From Alphaproteobacteria bacterium (GTDB lineage: Bacteria > Pseudomonadota > Alphaproteobacteria > UBA6615), in NCBI GenBank assembly GCA_009694135.1, contig SHVS01000006.1, forward strand, positions 19,969 through 83,968: DNA of 64,000 bases, in the 5' to 3' direction. Numbering within the stretch: the first letter of the stretch is position 1; the number at the start of each line of letters is the position of its first letter. Positions 45,478 to 54,588 of this stretch are shown piece by piece. Below the pieces are notes generated by a model that was given only the letters and a program-made list of their open reading frames with translations, made no database searches and was not told where the DNA came from. A program made the translations under genes and the position numbers.

Positions 45478-46986
45478 TCAGCCCGTCGGCCCGAAGCTTA
45501 TTCCTTGCGCCAGCGGTAATGCGAGCGAGTAATTGATCGTGTTGGTCGCGCGGCGCATGTAGGCCTTCCAGGCTTCCGAGCCCGCCTCGCGCCCGCCGCC
45601 GGTCGCCTTCTCGCCGCCGAAGGCGCCGCCGATCTCCGCGCCCGAGGGGCCGATATTGACATTGGCGATGCCGCAGTCGCTGGCGGCGATGAATCGCTCC
45701 GCTTCGCGCAGGTCATTGGTGAAGATCGCGGACGCCAAGCCCTGCGGCACGTCGTTGTGCAGGGCGAGCGCTTCGTCGAATTCGGAATAGCGCAGCACAT
45801 ACAGGATCGGCGCGAAGGTTTCGCGCCGCACCAGCGCGCTTTGTTGCGGCAGCTCGACAATCGCCGGGCGGACGTAAGCGGCAGCGGGAAAGCGCTCGGC
45901 GAGCAGGCGTTCGCCACCATGGATGACGCCGCCTTCGGCGCGCGCTTCGGCCAGCGCCGCTTGCATCGCATCGAAGGCGTTCCGGTCGATCAGCGGCCCG
46001 ACCAGCGTGCCGGGCTCGCGGGGATCGCCGACCGTCGCCGTGGCGTAGGCCGTCTTCAGCCGCGCGACCAGCGCATCCGCGCTATTCGCATGCACGATTA
46101 GCCGGCGCAGCGTGGTGCAGCGCTGGCCGGCGGTGCCGATGGCGGAGAACAGGATCGTGCGCAGCGCCAGATCGAGTTCGGCCGAGGGGGTGACGATCAT
46201 GCCGTTGTTGCCGCCCAGCTCCAACAGCGCACGGCCGAAGCGCTGCGCCACGCGCGGCGCCAATGTTGCGCCCATGCGCGTCGAGCCGGTGGCGCTGACC
46301 AGCGGGACGCGCGGATCGTCGGCGAGCGCCTGGCCGATGGACGCGTCACCTTGTGCGACCTCGATCAGGCCTTCGGGTGCGTCGCCGAAGCGGCGGCAGG
46401 CGCGCGCGAACAGGGCCAGCACGGCAAGCGCCGTGAGCGGGGTTTTCTCCGACGGCTTCCATACCAAAGCGTCGCCGCACACGAGCGCGAGCATCGCATT
46501 CCAGGCGAACACGGCGACCGGAAAATTGAAGGCCGTGATGACCCCGACGACGCCGAGCGGATGCCAAGTCTCCATCATGCGATGGCCCGGACGTTCCGAC
46601 GCGATCGTGAGGCCATAGAGCTGGCGCGACTGACCGGTCGCGAACTCGGCCATGTCGATCATCTCCTGCACTTCGCCTTCGCCTTCGGCGCGGATCTTGC
46701 CGGCTTCGAGCGTGACCAGGGCGCCGAGCGCTTGTTTGTGCGCGCGCAACTCCTCGCCCCAAAGACGGACCAGCTCGCCGCGGCGCGGGGCCGGGATCGC
46801 GCGCCAGCGTCGCTGAGCGGCCTCGGCGCGCGCGATCTTTGCGGACAGGGTTGCGGGCGTGTCGGCGGGCAAGCGGCCCAGGACCGCGCCATCGATCGGC
46901 GAGCGCGCGAGCAAATCGCCGGCGGCAAACCGAGCCGGATCGAGGCCAAAAGATTCAAACAGGGAGGCGAGGGATGGGGCGGTCAC
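45478..46986 (-). CDS. Aldehyde dehydrogenase, ALDH7/AmaB type
   Basis: NAD-dependent dehydrogenase, 502 residues. The Glu region reads LLELGGNNGMIVTPSAELDL and the catalytic Cys lies in AIGTAGQRCTTLRRLIVH; this GQRCTTLRR form marks the ALDH7 (alpha-aminoadipic semialdehyde / piperideine-6-carboxylate dehydrogenase) group. ITAFNFPVAVFAWNAMLALV and GEKATGGGREAGSEAWKAYM are also characteristic. The likely role is lysine catabolism, oxidising aminoadipate semialdehyde. No other lysine-degradation gene is adjacent. Confidence 0.88.
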   Translation of the reverse strand: MTAPSLASLFESFGLDPARFAAGDLLARSPIDGAVLGRLPADTPATLSAKIARAEAAQRRWRAIPAPRRGELVRLWGEELRAHKQALGALVTLEAGKIRAEGEGEVQEMIDMAEFATGQSRQLYGLTIASERPGHRMMETWHPLGVVGVITAFNFPVAVFAWNAMLALVCGDALVWKPSEKTPLTALAVLALFARACRRFGDAPEGLIEVAQGDASIGQALADDPRVPLVSATGSTRMGATLAPRVAQRFGRALLELGGNNGMIVTPSAELDLALRTILFSAIGTAGQRCTTLRRLIVHANSADALVARLKTAYATATVGDPREPGTLVGPLIDRNAFDAMQAALAEARAEGGVIHGGERLLAERFPAAAYVRPAIVELPQQSALVRRETFAPILYVLRYSEFDEALALHNDVPQGLASAIFTNDLREAERFIAASDCGIANVNIGPSGAEIGGAFGGEKATGGGREAGSEAWKAYMRRATNTINYSLALPLAQGISFGPTG

Positions 46987-47171
46987 GGTCGCATTGGACA
47001 GAATTGGCTCCCGGCGGACAGGGACTCGATCACGCTCCGGAGTATAAGCCAGGGCTCGCCCGCCGTCAGGCGGCGTAAACGCCGCTCACACGCGAAAGCC
47101 GCGAACGACCGGGGTCGCCGCGGCTTCGAAACAGCGTAGTGCTCTGGAAAGGCTGTGGGGGAGAGCCCCAC

Positions 47172-47197
47172 AAAAAACCGAAGGCTAGTAGCCTTCG
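47172..47197 (-). terminator. Rho-independent terminator overlapping the rpsU stop codon
   Basis: Minus-strand hairpin CGAAGGC-TACTA-GCCTTCG followed by GTTTTTTG. The left arm is formed by the last codons (Glu-Gly) and the TAC-TAG lies in the loop, so the terminator begins inside the coding sequence. Confidence 0.85.
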
Positions 47198-47382
47198 CGT
47201 TCCATGCGCTTGCGCATCAGCTTGCGCGCCCGGCGGATCGCCTCGGCCTTTTCGCGCGCGCGGCGCTCGGACGGCTTTTCGAAGGAGCGGCGCAGCTTCA
47301 TCTCGCGGAACAACCCTTCGCGCTGCATTTTCTTCTTCAGCGCTTTCAACGCCTGCTCGACGTTGTTGTCGCGAACGATCAC
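47185..47382 (-). CDS. rpsU: 30S ribosomal protein S21
   Basis: Small basic ribosomal protein. The sequence reads [20 protein letters not shown], then [20 protein letters not shown] and [16 protein letters not shown], all matching S21. The start is odd. Family members begin MQVIVRDNN, but here the matching initiator codon is GTC (47388-47386), preceded by ATC. The nearest standard start is GTG at 47382, which trims two residues and lies 17 nt from the AGGAGG Shine-Dalgarno (47405-47400). ATC at 47391 would have the best spacing (8 nt). I give the GTG start as the minimal annotation. A terminator overlaps the stop. Confidence 0.9.
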   Translation of the reverse strand: MIVRDNNVEQALKALKKKMQREGLFREMKLRRSFEKPSERRAREKAEAIRRARKLMRKRMEREGY

Positions 47383-47495
47383 CTGGACGATGGCTGTTAC
47401 CTCCTCGCTCCGCTCAAAAAGCACGCGCCCGAGAGGGGCGCGCTCGCTTTTCCATCGATATGTCGCGCGGCCCCGGATGGCCCCGCCGGATTGGG

Positions 47496-47524
47496 TTCTA
47501 ACACGGGTTTGGTTAGCTTGCCAA
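47496..47524 (-). promoter_or_regulatory. Candidate sigma-70 promoter for rpsU
   Basis: Minus strand TTGGCA (47524-47519), a 17-bp spacer and TTAGAA (47501-47496). It lies about 105 nt upstream of the S21 coding start and just past the end of the upstream permease gene. Confidence 0.5.
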
Positions 47525-47536
47525 CCCACTAAGAGA

Positions 47537-48445
47537 CTAACGCAGGCGCGTCGCCCGTGCGCGGGGGTCAAGCGCGTCCTGCAGCCCGTCGCCCAGGAGG
47601 TTGAAAGCAATCACGGTCAGGAAAATCAGCAGCCCCGGGTAGGTCGCCAGCCGAGGGGAGGCGTAGATCAGCTCCTGCGCGTTGGTCAGCATATTGCCCC
47701 AGCTCGGCACCGGCGGCTGAATGCCCAGTCCAAGGAAACTCAGTACGGATTCCAATAGGATGATCGCCCCGGCGCTGAGCGTCGTCGCGACCACGATCGG
47801 CGACGCGATGTTGGGCAGGATATGGCGGAGCATGATCCGCAGTGGCTCCGCCCCGAGCGCTTGGGCTGCTCGCACGTACTCACGCGTGCGGGCCGACAGG
47901 GTCGCCCCGCGCACCAGCCGCGCGACCGTAGTCCAACCCACCAGGGCGATGATCACCACGATGCGATAGAGGTTGACGCTTTCCGAGCGCACCCAATCGG
48001 CGGGCAGCGGCAGTTTATGCAGATCGACTGCCGCCAGGATAATCAACAGCGGCAACAGCGGCAGCGCGATCACCCCGTCGGTGAAGCGCATCAGGAAGCG
48101 GTCGAGCCGTCCGCCATGATAGCCTGCCGCCAGGCCGATGGCGGTGCCGATGGCGGCGGAGGCGAGCGCGGTCACCAGCCCGACGAACAGCGACACCTGC
48201 CCGCCATAGAGCAGCCGCAGCAAAAGGTCGCGCCCGGCTTCGTCCGTCCCGAGCGGATGCTGAGCATCGGGTGCGGCGAAGCGGTTGAACAGATCGACCT
48301 GCCGGGCGTCGATACCCATGCTCGCCTCGACCAGCGGCGCGGCCAGGGCCAGCAACGCAAACAGCGCCAGCAACAGGGCGCTCGCCACCGCCAGCCGGTG
48401 CTCGAGGAATCGCCGCCACAACGTCTGGCTGCGCGCCTCGGTCAT
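47537..48445 (-). CDS. Peptide ABC transporter permease (DppC/OppC-like)
   Basis: Inner-membrane permease, 302 residues. [20 protein letters not shown] is the DppC signature. The EAA loop reads [20 protein letters not shown], followed by [20 protein letters not shown] and [19 protein letters not shown]. The start overlaps the upstream permease stop by ATGA. This is the last gene of a binding protein-permease-permease operon that lacks ATPase genes; rpsU follows. Confidence 0.92.
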   Translation of the reverse strand: MTEARSQTLWRRFLEHRLAVASALLLALFALLALAAPLVEASMGIDARQVDLFNRFAAPDAQHPLGTDEAGRDLLLRLLYGGQVSLFVGLVTALASAAIGTAIGLAAGYHGGRLDRFLMRFTDGVIALPLLPLLIILAAVDLHKLPLPADWVRSESVNLYRIVVIIALVGWTTVARLVRGATLSARTREYVRAAQALGAEPLRIMLRHILPNIASPIVVATTLSAGAIILLESVLSFLGLGIQPPVPSWGNMLTNAQELIYASPRLATYPGLLIFLTVIAFNLLGDGLQDALDPRARATRLR

Positions 48446-49413
48446 CGCTGCTCCTCAAGCGAGCGGAAACTCACGCGCGGATCGAGCGCGACATAGCCGA
48501 CATCGGCGAAGAAATTGCCGACCAACACGACCAGCGTCGCGAACAGCAATCCGACCAGGGCCAAGTTGAAATCATTTCCGATGATCGCGTCATAGATCAT
48601 CTTGCCCATGCCGAGATAGGCGAACATCGTTTCCGTCACGAGCGCGCCGGAAAACAGCGCGCCGAAATCGAGCGCGATGATCGTCACCACCGGCAGCATC
48701 GCGTTGCGCAGCGCGTGGCCCAAAACGACGCGCTGGGGCGAAGCGCCTTTCGCCCGCGCCGTACGCACATAATCCTGGCGCAGCGCATCCAGCATCGACG
48801 CGCGCATGAAGCGCGTGAAGGATGCCAGACTGGCGATGGTGAGCGACGTAACAGGCAGGATCATGTAGCGCAGATGGGCCAAAAGCCCGCCGCCATCGAC
48901 CGGGCCCATGCCGCCGGCGGGCAGCCAGCCGAGTCCGACGGCGAACACCAGGATCAGCACCAGCGCAAGCCAGAAGGACGGAACCGACACACCGGCGAAG
49001 CACAGCAGGTTAATTGCTTCGTCAAACAGCCCATGCGCGCGCAGCGCCGCCCACATGCCGAGCGGGATGGCGATCAGAATGGCCAGGAGCGAGCTGCTGC
49101 CGAGCAGCAGCACGGTGTTGAGCAGCCGCGGCCCAAGGATATCGAAAACCGGGCGGTGAAAGCTGCGCGAATAGCCGAAATCCCCCCGCAACGACGCACC
49201 GAGCCACTCCAGGTAGCGGTCAATGATCGGACGATCGAGGCCATAGATTGCGCGCAAGACCTTGGCGTCGGCGGCGGTGAGTTTCGGATTGGAGGCGATC
49301 ATCACATCGATCGGATCGCCCGGCATCAACCCGATCAGCCCATAGATGATGAACGACATCAGCGCCAAGACGGCGAGCGATTCCACCAGCCGCGTGCTCA
49401 GAAAACGGCTCAT
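48442..49413 (-). CDS. Peptide ABC transporter permease (DppB/OppB-like)
   Basis: Inner-membrane permease, 323 residues from ATG 49413; a longer in-frame reading overlaps the binding-protein gene and has no family character. It begins MSRFLSTRLVESLAVLALMS and contains the DppB-type LIGLMPGDPIDVMIASNPKL and YGLDRPIIDRYLEWLGASLR. The EAA loop is DYVRTARAKGASPQRVVLGH. It is coupled to the downstream permease by ATGA. Confidence 0.93.
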   Translation of the reverse strand: MSRFLSTRLVESLAVLALMSFIIYGLIGLMPGDPIDVMIASNPKLTAADAKVLRAIYGLDRPIIDRYLEWLGASLRGDFGYSRSFHRPVFDILGPRLLNTVLLLGSSSLLAILIAIPLGMWAALRAHGLFDEAINLLCFAGVSVPSFWLALVLILVFAVGLGWLPAGGMGPVDGGGLLAHLRYMILPVTSLTIASLASFTRFMRASMLDALRQDYVRTARAKGASPQRVVLGHALRNAMLPVVTIIALDFGALFSGALVTETMFAYLGMGKMIYDAIIGNDFNLALVGLLFATLVVLVGNFFADVGYVALDPRVSFRSLEEQR

Positions 49414-49424
49414 CGTCGCGCCGG

Positions 49425-51086
49425 CTACTGCCAGCGCCAATCCTCGACCCACAGCGTCGAAGGGTTCTGGTGGCCGGTCGGACGCACGCCCTTGAGCTGC
49501 TTCGGCAAGACGTAGGAGTTGGTGCGGAAATAGAGCGGCAGCACCGGCAGCTCCTCGGCGTAGAGCGACTGGATGCGGCTCCACAGCTGCGCCTGCACGT
49601 CGTCAGCGCATTCGACGCGGACGCGCTCAAGCACCGTATCCATCTCGGCATTCTTGAAGCCGGTGTAGTTCTGCCCGGACCAATTATTGGCCGCGGTTGG
49701 GATCATCGAGGAATGCAGCGTGGTGTATGGGATGTTCTTCGGGCTGGAACTCCAGGCAAACATGCCCATGGCGTTGAATTTGCGCTCGCGCATGGTCTGG
49801 CCAAAGAACACCTGCGCCGGCTCGTTCTTGATCTTGATGTCGACGCCGATCTTCTTCAAGTCGCTCTGGATCACGGTTTCGACCAACTCGCGCACGCGAT
49901 TGCCGGCGGTGGTCATCAGATCGAGCGAGAGCGGCTGGCCAGCGGCGTTGCGCCGGATTCCATCAGCACCCGGTTTGAACCCGGCGGCGTCGAGCAGCGC
50001 GGCCGCGCGGCGCGCATCAAACGGATAAGAGGGCGCCTTCGGATCATAGACTACGTCAAGCGGATTGACGCCGCCCTGCGCGACCGGCTGCTTGCCTTCG
50101 AACAGCTTCGCGCTGATCGCTTCGCGGTCGATGCCCATGAGCAAAGCCTGGCGCACGCGCACATCGGCGAGCAACGGGTTTTCCAGGAACAGATCGATGT
50201 GCTCATAGATCAGGCCTGGCTTATAAACCACGTTGAAGCGGTCGCCGTTGCGCTTCTCGAAGGCGAGCGCCTGGTCGAGCGTGAGCCCGTCCTCGCCGGC
50301 GATGTAGTCGATCGCGCCCGATAAGAGATTGGCTTCGAGCGCCGCAGTGTTTTCGACGACGCGGAAGATGATGCGGCGGAACGCGGCCGGCTTGCCCCAC
50401 CAGTTGGGATTGCGTTCCAGCACGATGGTCGCGCCCGGTTCGATCTTGGTTACAACATAAGGGCCGAACCATAGGCCGGGATTGGTCGGTTGCGTCTGAT
50501 AAGACGTTCGATTGCGATATTCCTTTGCGCCTTGCTGATAGATCGGCTTCTCGAGATGCGCCGGGACCAGTTCGAAGTCGCCTAGGCGCTGGTAATCGCA
50601 CTCGCGCTTATTCGTATAGACCGTGAATTTGCGCTCGTCCTTGACTTCGAGTTTTTCGAACGTCCGGTACATTTCCTGGTTGTTGGCGCCGGCGTCGGGG
50701 TTACGGCCGACGTCATAGACGAATTGCACGTCGCGCGTGGTGATCGGCGTGCCGTCGCCCCATTTGGCACGCGGATCGATCGCATAGTCGATCGCCCAGC
50801 CCGGCTTGCCGTCGGGCGTGGTCCATTCGCGCGCCGTGCCCTTGGCCCGGTCGGGCAACTCGGTGCACAGCATGCAGATCAGCTTCCAATCGGGGTCATA
50901 GGCCGTGAACGGTCGCTGCGTCATGCCGAGAATGAGACTCTGTACGACGTGGCTCTCCAGGTCGGGGTGAAGGGCGGCCGGGAATTGGCTGACGCCGATG
51001 ATGAGATCGTCTTTTTGCTGGGCGGGTGCGGGTGAGGATAGCGGTAAGAGCGCGAGCAACGCGATGGCAAGACGAGTTCGGACCAT
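49425..51086 (-). CDS. Peptide ABC transporter substrate-binding protein (SBP family 5)
   Basis: Periplasmic binding protein, 553 residues. Signal peptide MVRTRLAIALLALLPLSSPA with cleavage near APAQQ. Hallmarks include GVSQFPAALHPDLESHVVQS, GDGTPITTRDVQFVYDVGRN and LADVRVRQALLMGIDREAIS. Two Cys in LICMLCTELPD lie close together near residue 70 of the precursor. It heads the operon of two permeases, with pyrE upstream on the same strand after 78 bp. The long form suggests a larger peptide or glycopeptide ligand, but no specific substrate can be inferred. Confidence 0.92.
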   Translation of the reverse strand: MVRTRLAIALLALLPLSSPAPAQQKDDLIIGVSQFPAALHPDLESHVVQSLILGMTQRPFTAYDPDWKLICMLCTELPDRAKGTAREWTTPDGKPGWAIDYAIDPRAKWGDGTPITTRDVQFVYDVGRNPDAGANNQEMYRTFEKLEVKDERKFTVYTNKRECDYQRLGDFELVPAHLEKPIYQQGAKEYRNRTSYQTQPTNPGLWFGPYVVTKIEPGATIVLERNPNWWGKPAAFRRIIFRVVENTAALEANLLSGAIDYIAGEDGLTLDQALAFEKRNGDRFNVVYKPGLIYEHIDLFLENPLLADVRVRQALLMGIDREAISAKLFEGKQPVAQGGVNPLDVVYDPKAPSYPFDARRAAALLDAAGFKPGADGIRRNAAGQPLSLDLMTTAGNRVRELVETVIQSDLKKIGVDIKIKNEPAQVFFGQTMRERKFNAMGMFAWSSSPKNIPYTTLHSSMIPTAANNWSGQNYTGFKNAEMDTVLERVRVECADDVQAQLWSRIQSLYAEELPVLPLYFRTNSYVLPKQLKGVRPTGHQNPSTLWVEDWRWQ

Positions 51087-51164
51087 GGCGGGACCCCTCC
51101 GGACGACAGGACAGCGCTAACTTTCACCATCCTGCTGCCGCCACCGCCCGCGCGTCAAAGATCC

Positions 51165-51857
51165 TTAGCCGCCCTTGGAGGCGCTCCATCCCGCCGGGTC
51201 GCGTAGGTAGGCCTCGACGGCGTTAAGCGTCGCGGGGGTGAAGGCGTTGCCTTCGCGCGCCGCGGCGAGCACGTCCCACCAGCTCGCCAGCCATAACAAC
51301 TTCAGGTCCAGTTCCTTGAGCCGCGTCTCGGCCTCGGGGAAGATCCCATAGTAGAACACGACCAGCGCGTGACTTACCTCGGCCCCGGCTTCGCGCAGCG
51401 CGCCGACGAAACCGGCCTTGCTGCCAGCATCGGTCGCCAAATCCTCGACCAAGAGCACCCGCGCGCCCGGCTTGAGCACGCCTTCGATGCGCTTGCCCTT
51501 GCCAAAACCCTTCGCTTCCTTCCGGACGTAGAGCATCGGCAGGGACAGGCGCTCGGCCAACCAGGCCGCGAAGGGGATGCCGGCCGTTTCGCCGCCGGCG
51601 ATGGCGTCAATCGACTCGAAACCGACCTGCTCCTTGATGCAGGTTGCAGCAAAATCCATCAAAGCCGAGCGAGCGCGTGGGAAGGAAATCAACTTCCGGC
51701 AGTCGATATAGCTGGGAGATACCCGTCCCGATGTGTGGCGAAAAGGTGACTCTGGTCGAAAATCGACCGCGCCGACCTCCAGGAGAATGCGCGCCGCTAG
51801 GCGCTCGGCCGTGCGACCGGATGGCGAAACCAGTTCCGTCATACGGGTTTTTTCCAT
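51165..51857 (-). CDS. pyrE: Orotate phosphoribosyltransferase
   Basis: Makes OMP from orotate and PRPP in pyrimidine synthesis; 230 residues from ATG 51857 (MEKTRMTELVSPSGRTAERL); ATG 51842 is an alternative. The PRPP-binding loop is VLLVEDLATDAGSKAGFV, where the family usually has DLTTDGGS, and the flexible loop has VRKEAKGFGKGKRIEG. The N-terminal RHTSGRVSPSYIDCRKLISF is typical of the alphaproteobacterial PyrE branch. A much longer upstream extension to 52031 is open but carries no family residues. Confidence 0.93.
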   Translation of the reverse strand: MEKTRMTELVSPSGRTAERLAARILLEVGAVDFRPESPFRHTSGRVSPSYIDCRKLISFPRARSALMDFAATCIKEQVGFESIDAIAGGETAGIPFAAWLAERLSLPMLYVRKEAKGFGKGKRIEGVLKPGARVLLVEDLATDAGSKAGFVGALREAGAEVSHALVVFYYGIFPEAETRLKELDLKLLWLASWWDVLAAAREGNAFTPATLNAVEAYLRDPAGWSASKGG

Positions 51858-51940
51858 ATAGTGAGTCGTAAGCCGACACTGTGATGTCGCGCGCTCCCGG
51901 GGTGATGTCAATTCGCCACACCTTCTTGGTCGGCGCGGCG

Positions 51941-51975
51941 CACGAGACGCGGCACGAGACGCGGCAGGAGACGGC
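51941..51975 (+). repeat. 12-bp tandem repeat
   Basis: CACGAGACGCGG at 51941-51952 and 51953-51964, followed by a partial third copy (CAGGAGACGGC). It lies in the divergent region between pyrE and the SH3-protein gene, just upstream of the start I favour for the latter. Confidence 0.75.
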
Positions 51976-52000
51976 AACTTTGCGTGCGCTGGGGTACGCA

Positions 52001-52615
52001 ATGCGCCGGCATCGGGCCATGATACCGACATCAGTCTTAGGAATCGCCTTTATTGGCGTGAGCTTGGCGCTCGCGACGGCCCAGACTCTGGCTGCCGAGG
52101 CGCTTGATAATGTCGCCGCGGGCAAGAGCGAGCCGATCCGCGCGCCCAAGGTTTGGATGGCGACGGTCAACGCCAATAAACTCAACGTCCGCAGTGGTCC
52201 GGGCGACGGCTTCAAGGTCGTCGAGACCCTGGAAATCGGCGCCAGCGTCGGCGTCGTCTCCCAATCGGGCACGTGGGTTAGGCTCGATCGCCCGATCGAG
52301 GCCTGGGTCGCGCGCGTGTTCCTCAAACTGCCCAGCGATTTCCTCTCCCCGCTGTTCCGCGACACCGACAATGCGTTCCTCGACTGGGCGGCGGCGACCG
52401 GCAATTTCGAGGAGCTGTCGGTCGAGGCCGAGGGGCGCCTGTCGGTGATCCTGGCGCGGCCGCTTTATGACGACATGGGCAAGCTGGAGAAAATCGCGCG
52501 CGACACCGCCTGCGCCTTTCGCGACCGCACGACCTATCCCGGCGTCGTACAGCTGACAGTGTGGGCGCCCGACGGCCCCTCCGCCGGTTTGGTTCGCCAG
52601 GTCAATTGCCCGTAG
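52001..52615 (+). CDS. Exported bacterial SH3 domain protein
   Basis: Periplasmic protein of about 204 residues. It starts MRRHRAMIPTSVLGIAFIGV, a signal peptide with cleavage near TLAAEA; ATG 52019 is an alternative start. The SH3b domain (about residues 50-110) reads ATVNANKLNVRSGPGDGFKV and SQSGTWVRLDRPIEAWVARV. The C-terminal 90 residues form a separate domain with two Cys (DTACAFRDRT and the terminal VNCP) that could form a disulfide. Such proteins usually bind peptidoglycan. An upstream in-frame extension contains the 12-bp repeat but no family features. Confidence 0.78.
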   Translation: MRRHRAMIPTSVLGIAFIGVSLALATAQTLAAEALDNVAAGKSEPIRAPKVWMATVNANKLNVRSGPGDGFKVVETLEIGASVGVVSQSGTWVRLDRPIEAWVARVFLKLPSDFLSPLFRDTDNAFLDWAAATGNFEELSVEAEGRLSVILARPLYDDMGKLEKIARDTACAFRDRTTYPGVVQLTVWAPDGPSAGLVRQVNCP

Positions 52616-52638
52616 GGCATCAAGCTTCCGCCGCGGCG

Positions 52639-53834
52639 ATGAGTTCTTCGACGCGCGCTCGTCTGCCGCGCGCGGTGATTGCGCTTGGACTGGTCAGCCT
52701 GTGCATGGACGCGAGTTCGGAGCTGATCCATTCGCTGCTGCCGCTCTTCATGGTCGGGACGCTCGGCGCCAGCGCGGCCGTGGTTGGGCTGGTCGAAGGC
52801 CTGGCGGAAGCAACCGCCGCCTTTGTCAAAATCGGATCCGGCGCGGTTTCCGACTGGCAGGGGCGGCGCAAGCCCCTGACCGTGCTCGGCTACGGGCTCA
52901 GCGCGGCGTCGAAAGTGATTTTTCCGCTGGCGAGCAGCGTCGGGCTGGTGTTCGCCGCCCGGTTTATCGATCGCATTGGCAAGGGCATCCGCGGCGCGCC
53001 GCGCGACGCGCTGGTGGCCGAAGTCACCCCCCCCCGGAGCTGCGCGGGCGCGCATTCGGGCTGCGCCAGGCGCTCGATAGTGTCGGCGCGGTGATCGGGC
53101 CGCTGTTCGCGGTTGCGCTCATGCAGATGTTCGACAGCGATTTTCGCGCCGTGTTCTGGTTCGCGCTGATCCCCGCTTGGGGCGCGGTCGCGGTACTGGT
53201 CTTCGGCGTACGGGAGCCGTCGGCCGCGCCGGCGCGCGCATCCAAGCCGCGCATGACGCTGATCGGCAATTGGCGCGCGCTGCCGGTTCCGTTCTGGGCC
53301 CTCATGGCTGTGGTGGCGTGTTTTGGTTTCGCCCGCTACGGCGAAGCGTTTTTGATCCTGGCGGCGGAGGAGGGGGGCTTATCCCCGGGCTAGGCGCCGC
53401 TCGCCCTCGCGCTGATGAGCGGAATCTATGCTGTCACCACCTATGTCGCCGGGCGTCTGTCGGATAGATCGGGCCGCACGCGGCTGCTGGGTGCTGGCCT
53501 GATCGTTTTGGCGCTTGCCGATGTGATGCTCGGCCAAGCGCACGCTCCTTGGCTGGCGCTGATTGGCGCGGCGCTGTTCGGCCTGCATATGGGCCTATCG
53601 CAAGGGTTATTGGCGGCGCTGGTCGCCGATGTGTGCGGGACGGAGGCGCGCGGGCTTGCCTTCGGCTTGTACAACGCCGTCTCCGGCGTGGCGCTGCTGA
53701 TCGCCAGCCTGGGCATGGGCGAGATATGGACTTTTTCCGGGCGCGGGCCGGCCTTCAGCTTAGGCGCCGTGCTGGCGCTTGTGGCGGCCGCTACATTGCT
53801 TTTACGGGCGCAGCGTTATCGCGGCACCGCCTGA
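52639..53834 (+). pseudogene. Broken major facilitator superfamily transporter gene
   Basis: A 12-helix MFS protein of about 398 residues, interrupted twice. From ATG 52639 it reads PRAVIALGLVSLCMDASSEL, GSGAVSDWQGRRKPLTVLGY and DRIGKGIRGAPRDALVAEVT. A run of nine C at about 53026-53034 then shifts the frame; eight C would restore PPELRGRAFGLRQALDSVGA. After FLILAAEEGGLSPG there is an in-frame TAG at 53391-53393 where the family continues LAPLALALM, and the rest (SGIYAVTTYVAGRLSDRSGR onward) is open to 53834. The two lesions are of different kinds. It converges on the TPR gene with a 19-bp overlap. Confidence 0.85.
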
Positions 53835-54523
53835 CTGCGCCAGATATCGCGCGCGCGCGATTCGTATTTGGTCGCTTCCTCGTAGCGCCCCTGTTCGAGA
53901 TAGAGCCGCGATAAGTTATACAGCCAGGTTGCGACTTTCGACGGGTCGCCGCCCTCGGCCGCTTCCATGATCGCGATCGCGCGGGAGCCGAGCGCCTCCG
54001 CTTCGACGTTGCGCCCCTGAATGCGAAACAGCCCGGCCAGATTGTTGAGGCTATCGGCGACTTCCGGGTGGGTTGGGCCCAGCCGACGTTCGCGAATCTG
54101 CAGCGAGCGCAAATACAGCGGCTCGGCCTTATCGAAGGCGCCGGTCTCGCGATACAGCCCGGCCAGATTATTGAGCGTGAGCGCGACGTCGAGGTTATCG
54201 CTGCCAAGAGTTTTTTCTTGCAGCGCCAGCGCGCGCAGATAATGCGGCTCCGCCAGGGCCAGCCGACCCTCGGCGCGCAGAATATAGCCCAGATTGTGCA
54301 AAGTGCGCGCGAGCCGCGGGTCGCGATCGCCGAAACTCTCCGCGATCGCCAGCGCCTTGGTCAGCTCGGCCTCGGCATCGGCGAGGGAGCGCCGCTTGAG
54401 AGCAGCGGTCGCCGCCATCATGCGCTGCGACCATTGCGTTTCCTGAGCGTATGCCGGGTGGTCAAGCGCCGCGCCCGCTCCGCTCAGGAAAGCGAGGACC
54501 AGAAGAAACCGCGCGACGTTCAT
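53816..54523 (-). CDS. Exported tetratricopeptide repeat protein
   Basis: Periplasmic TPR protein, 235 residues from ATG 54523. Signal peptide MNVARFLLVLAFLSGAGAAL with cleavage near YAQE. About four TPR_12-type repeats follow, each with the NNLAGLYRxxGxxDxAEPLY pattern, for example LARTLHNLGYILRAEGRLAL and VADSLNNLAGLFRIQGRNVE. A much longer open frame extends upstream through corA, but it is the wrong frame of that gene. Repeats of this type mediate protein contacts; the partner is unknown. Confidence 0.82.
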   Translation of the reverse strand: MNVARFLLVLAFLSGAGAALDHPAYAQETQWSQRMMAATAALKRRSLADAEAELTKALAIAESFGDRDPRLARTLHNLGYILRAEGRLALAEPHYLRALALQEKTLGSDNLDVALTLNNLAGLYRETGAFDKAEPLYLRSLQIRERRLGPTHPEVADSLNNLAGLFRIQGRNVEAEALGSRAIAIMEAAEGGDPSKVATWLYNLSRLYLEQGRYEEATKYESRARDIWRSQAVPR

Positions 54524-54588
54524 GCCAAACTGCCGTCCACTCGCCACAGGGCGATGATAGCAGCTTTGTAAGCGGGCGACTACGGACT

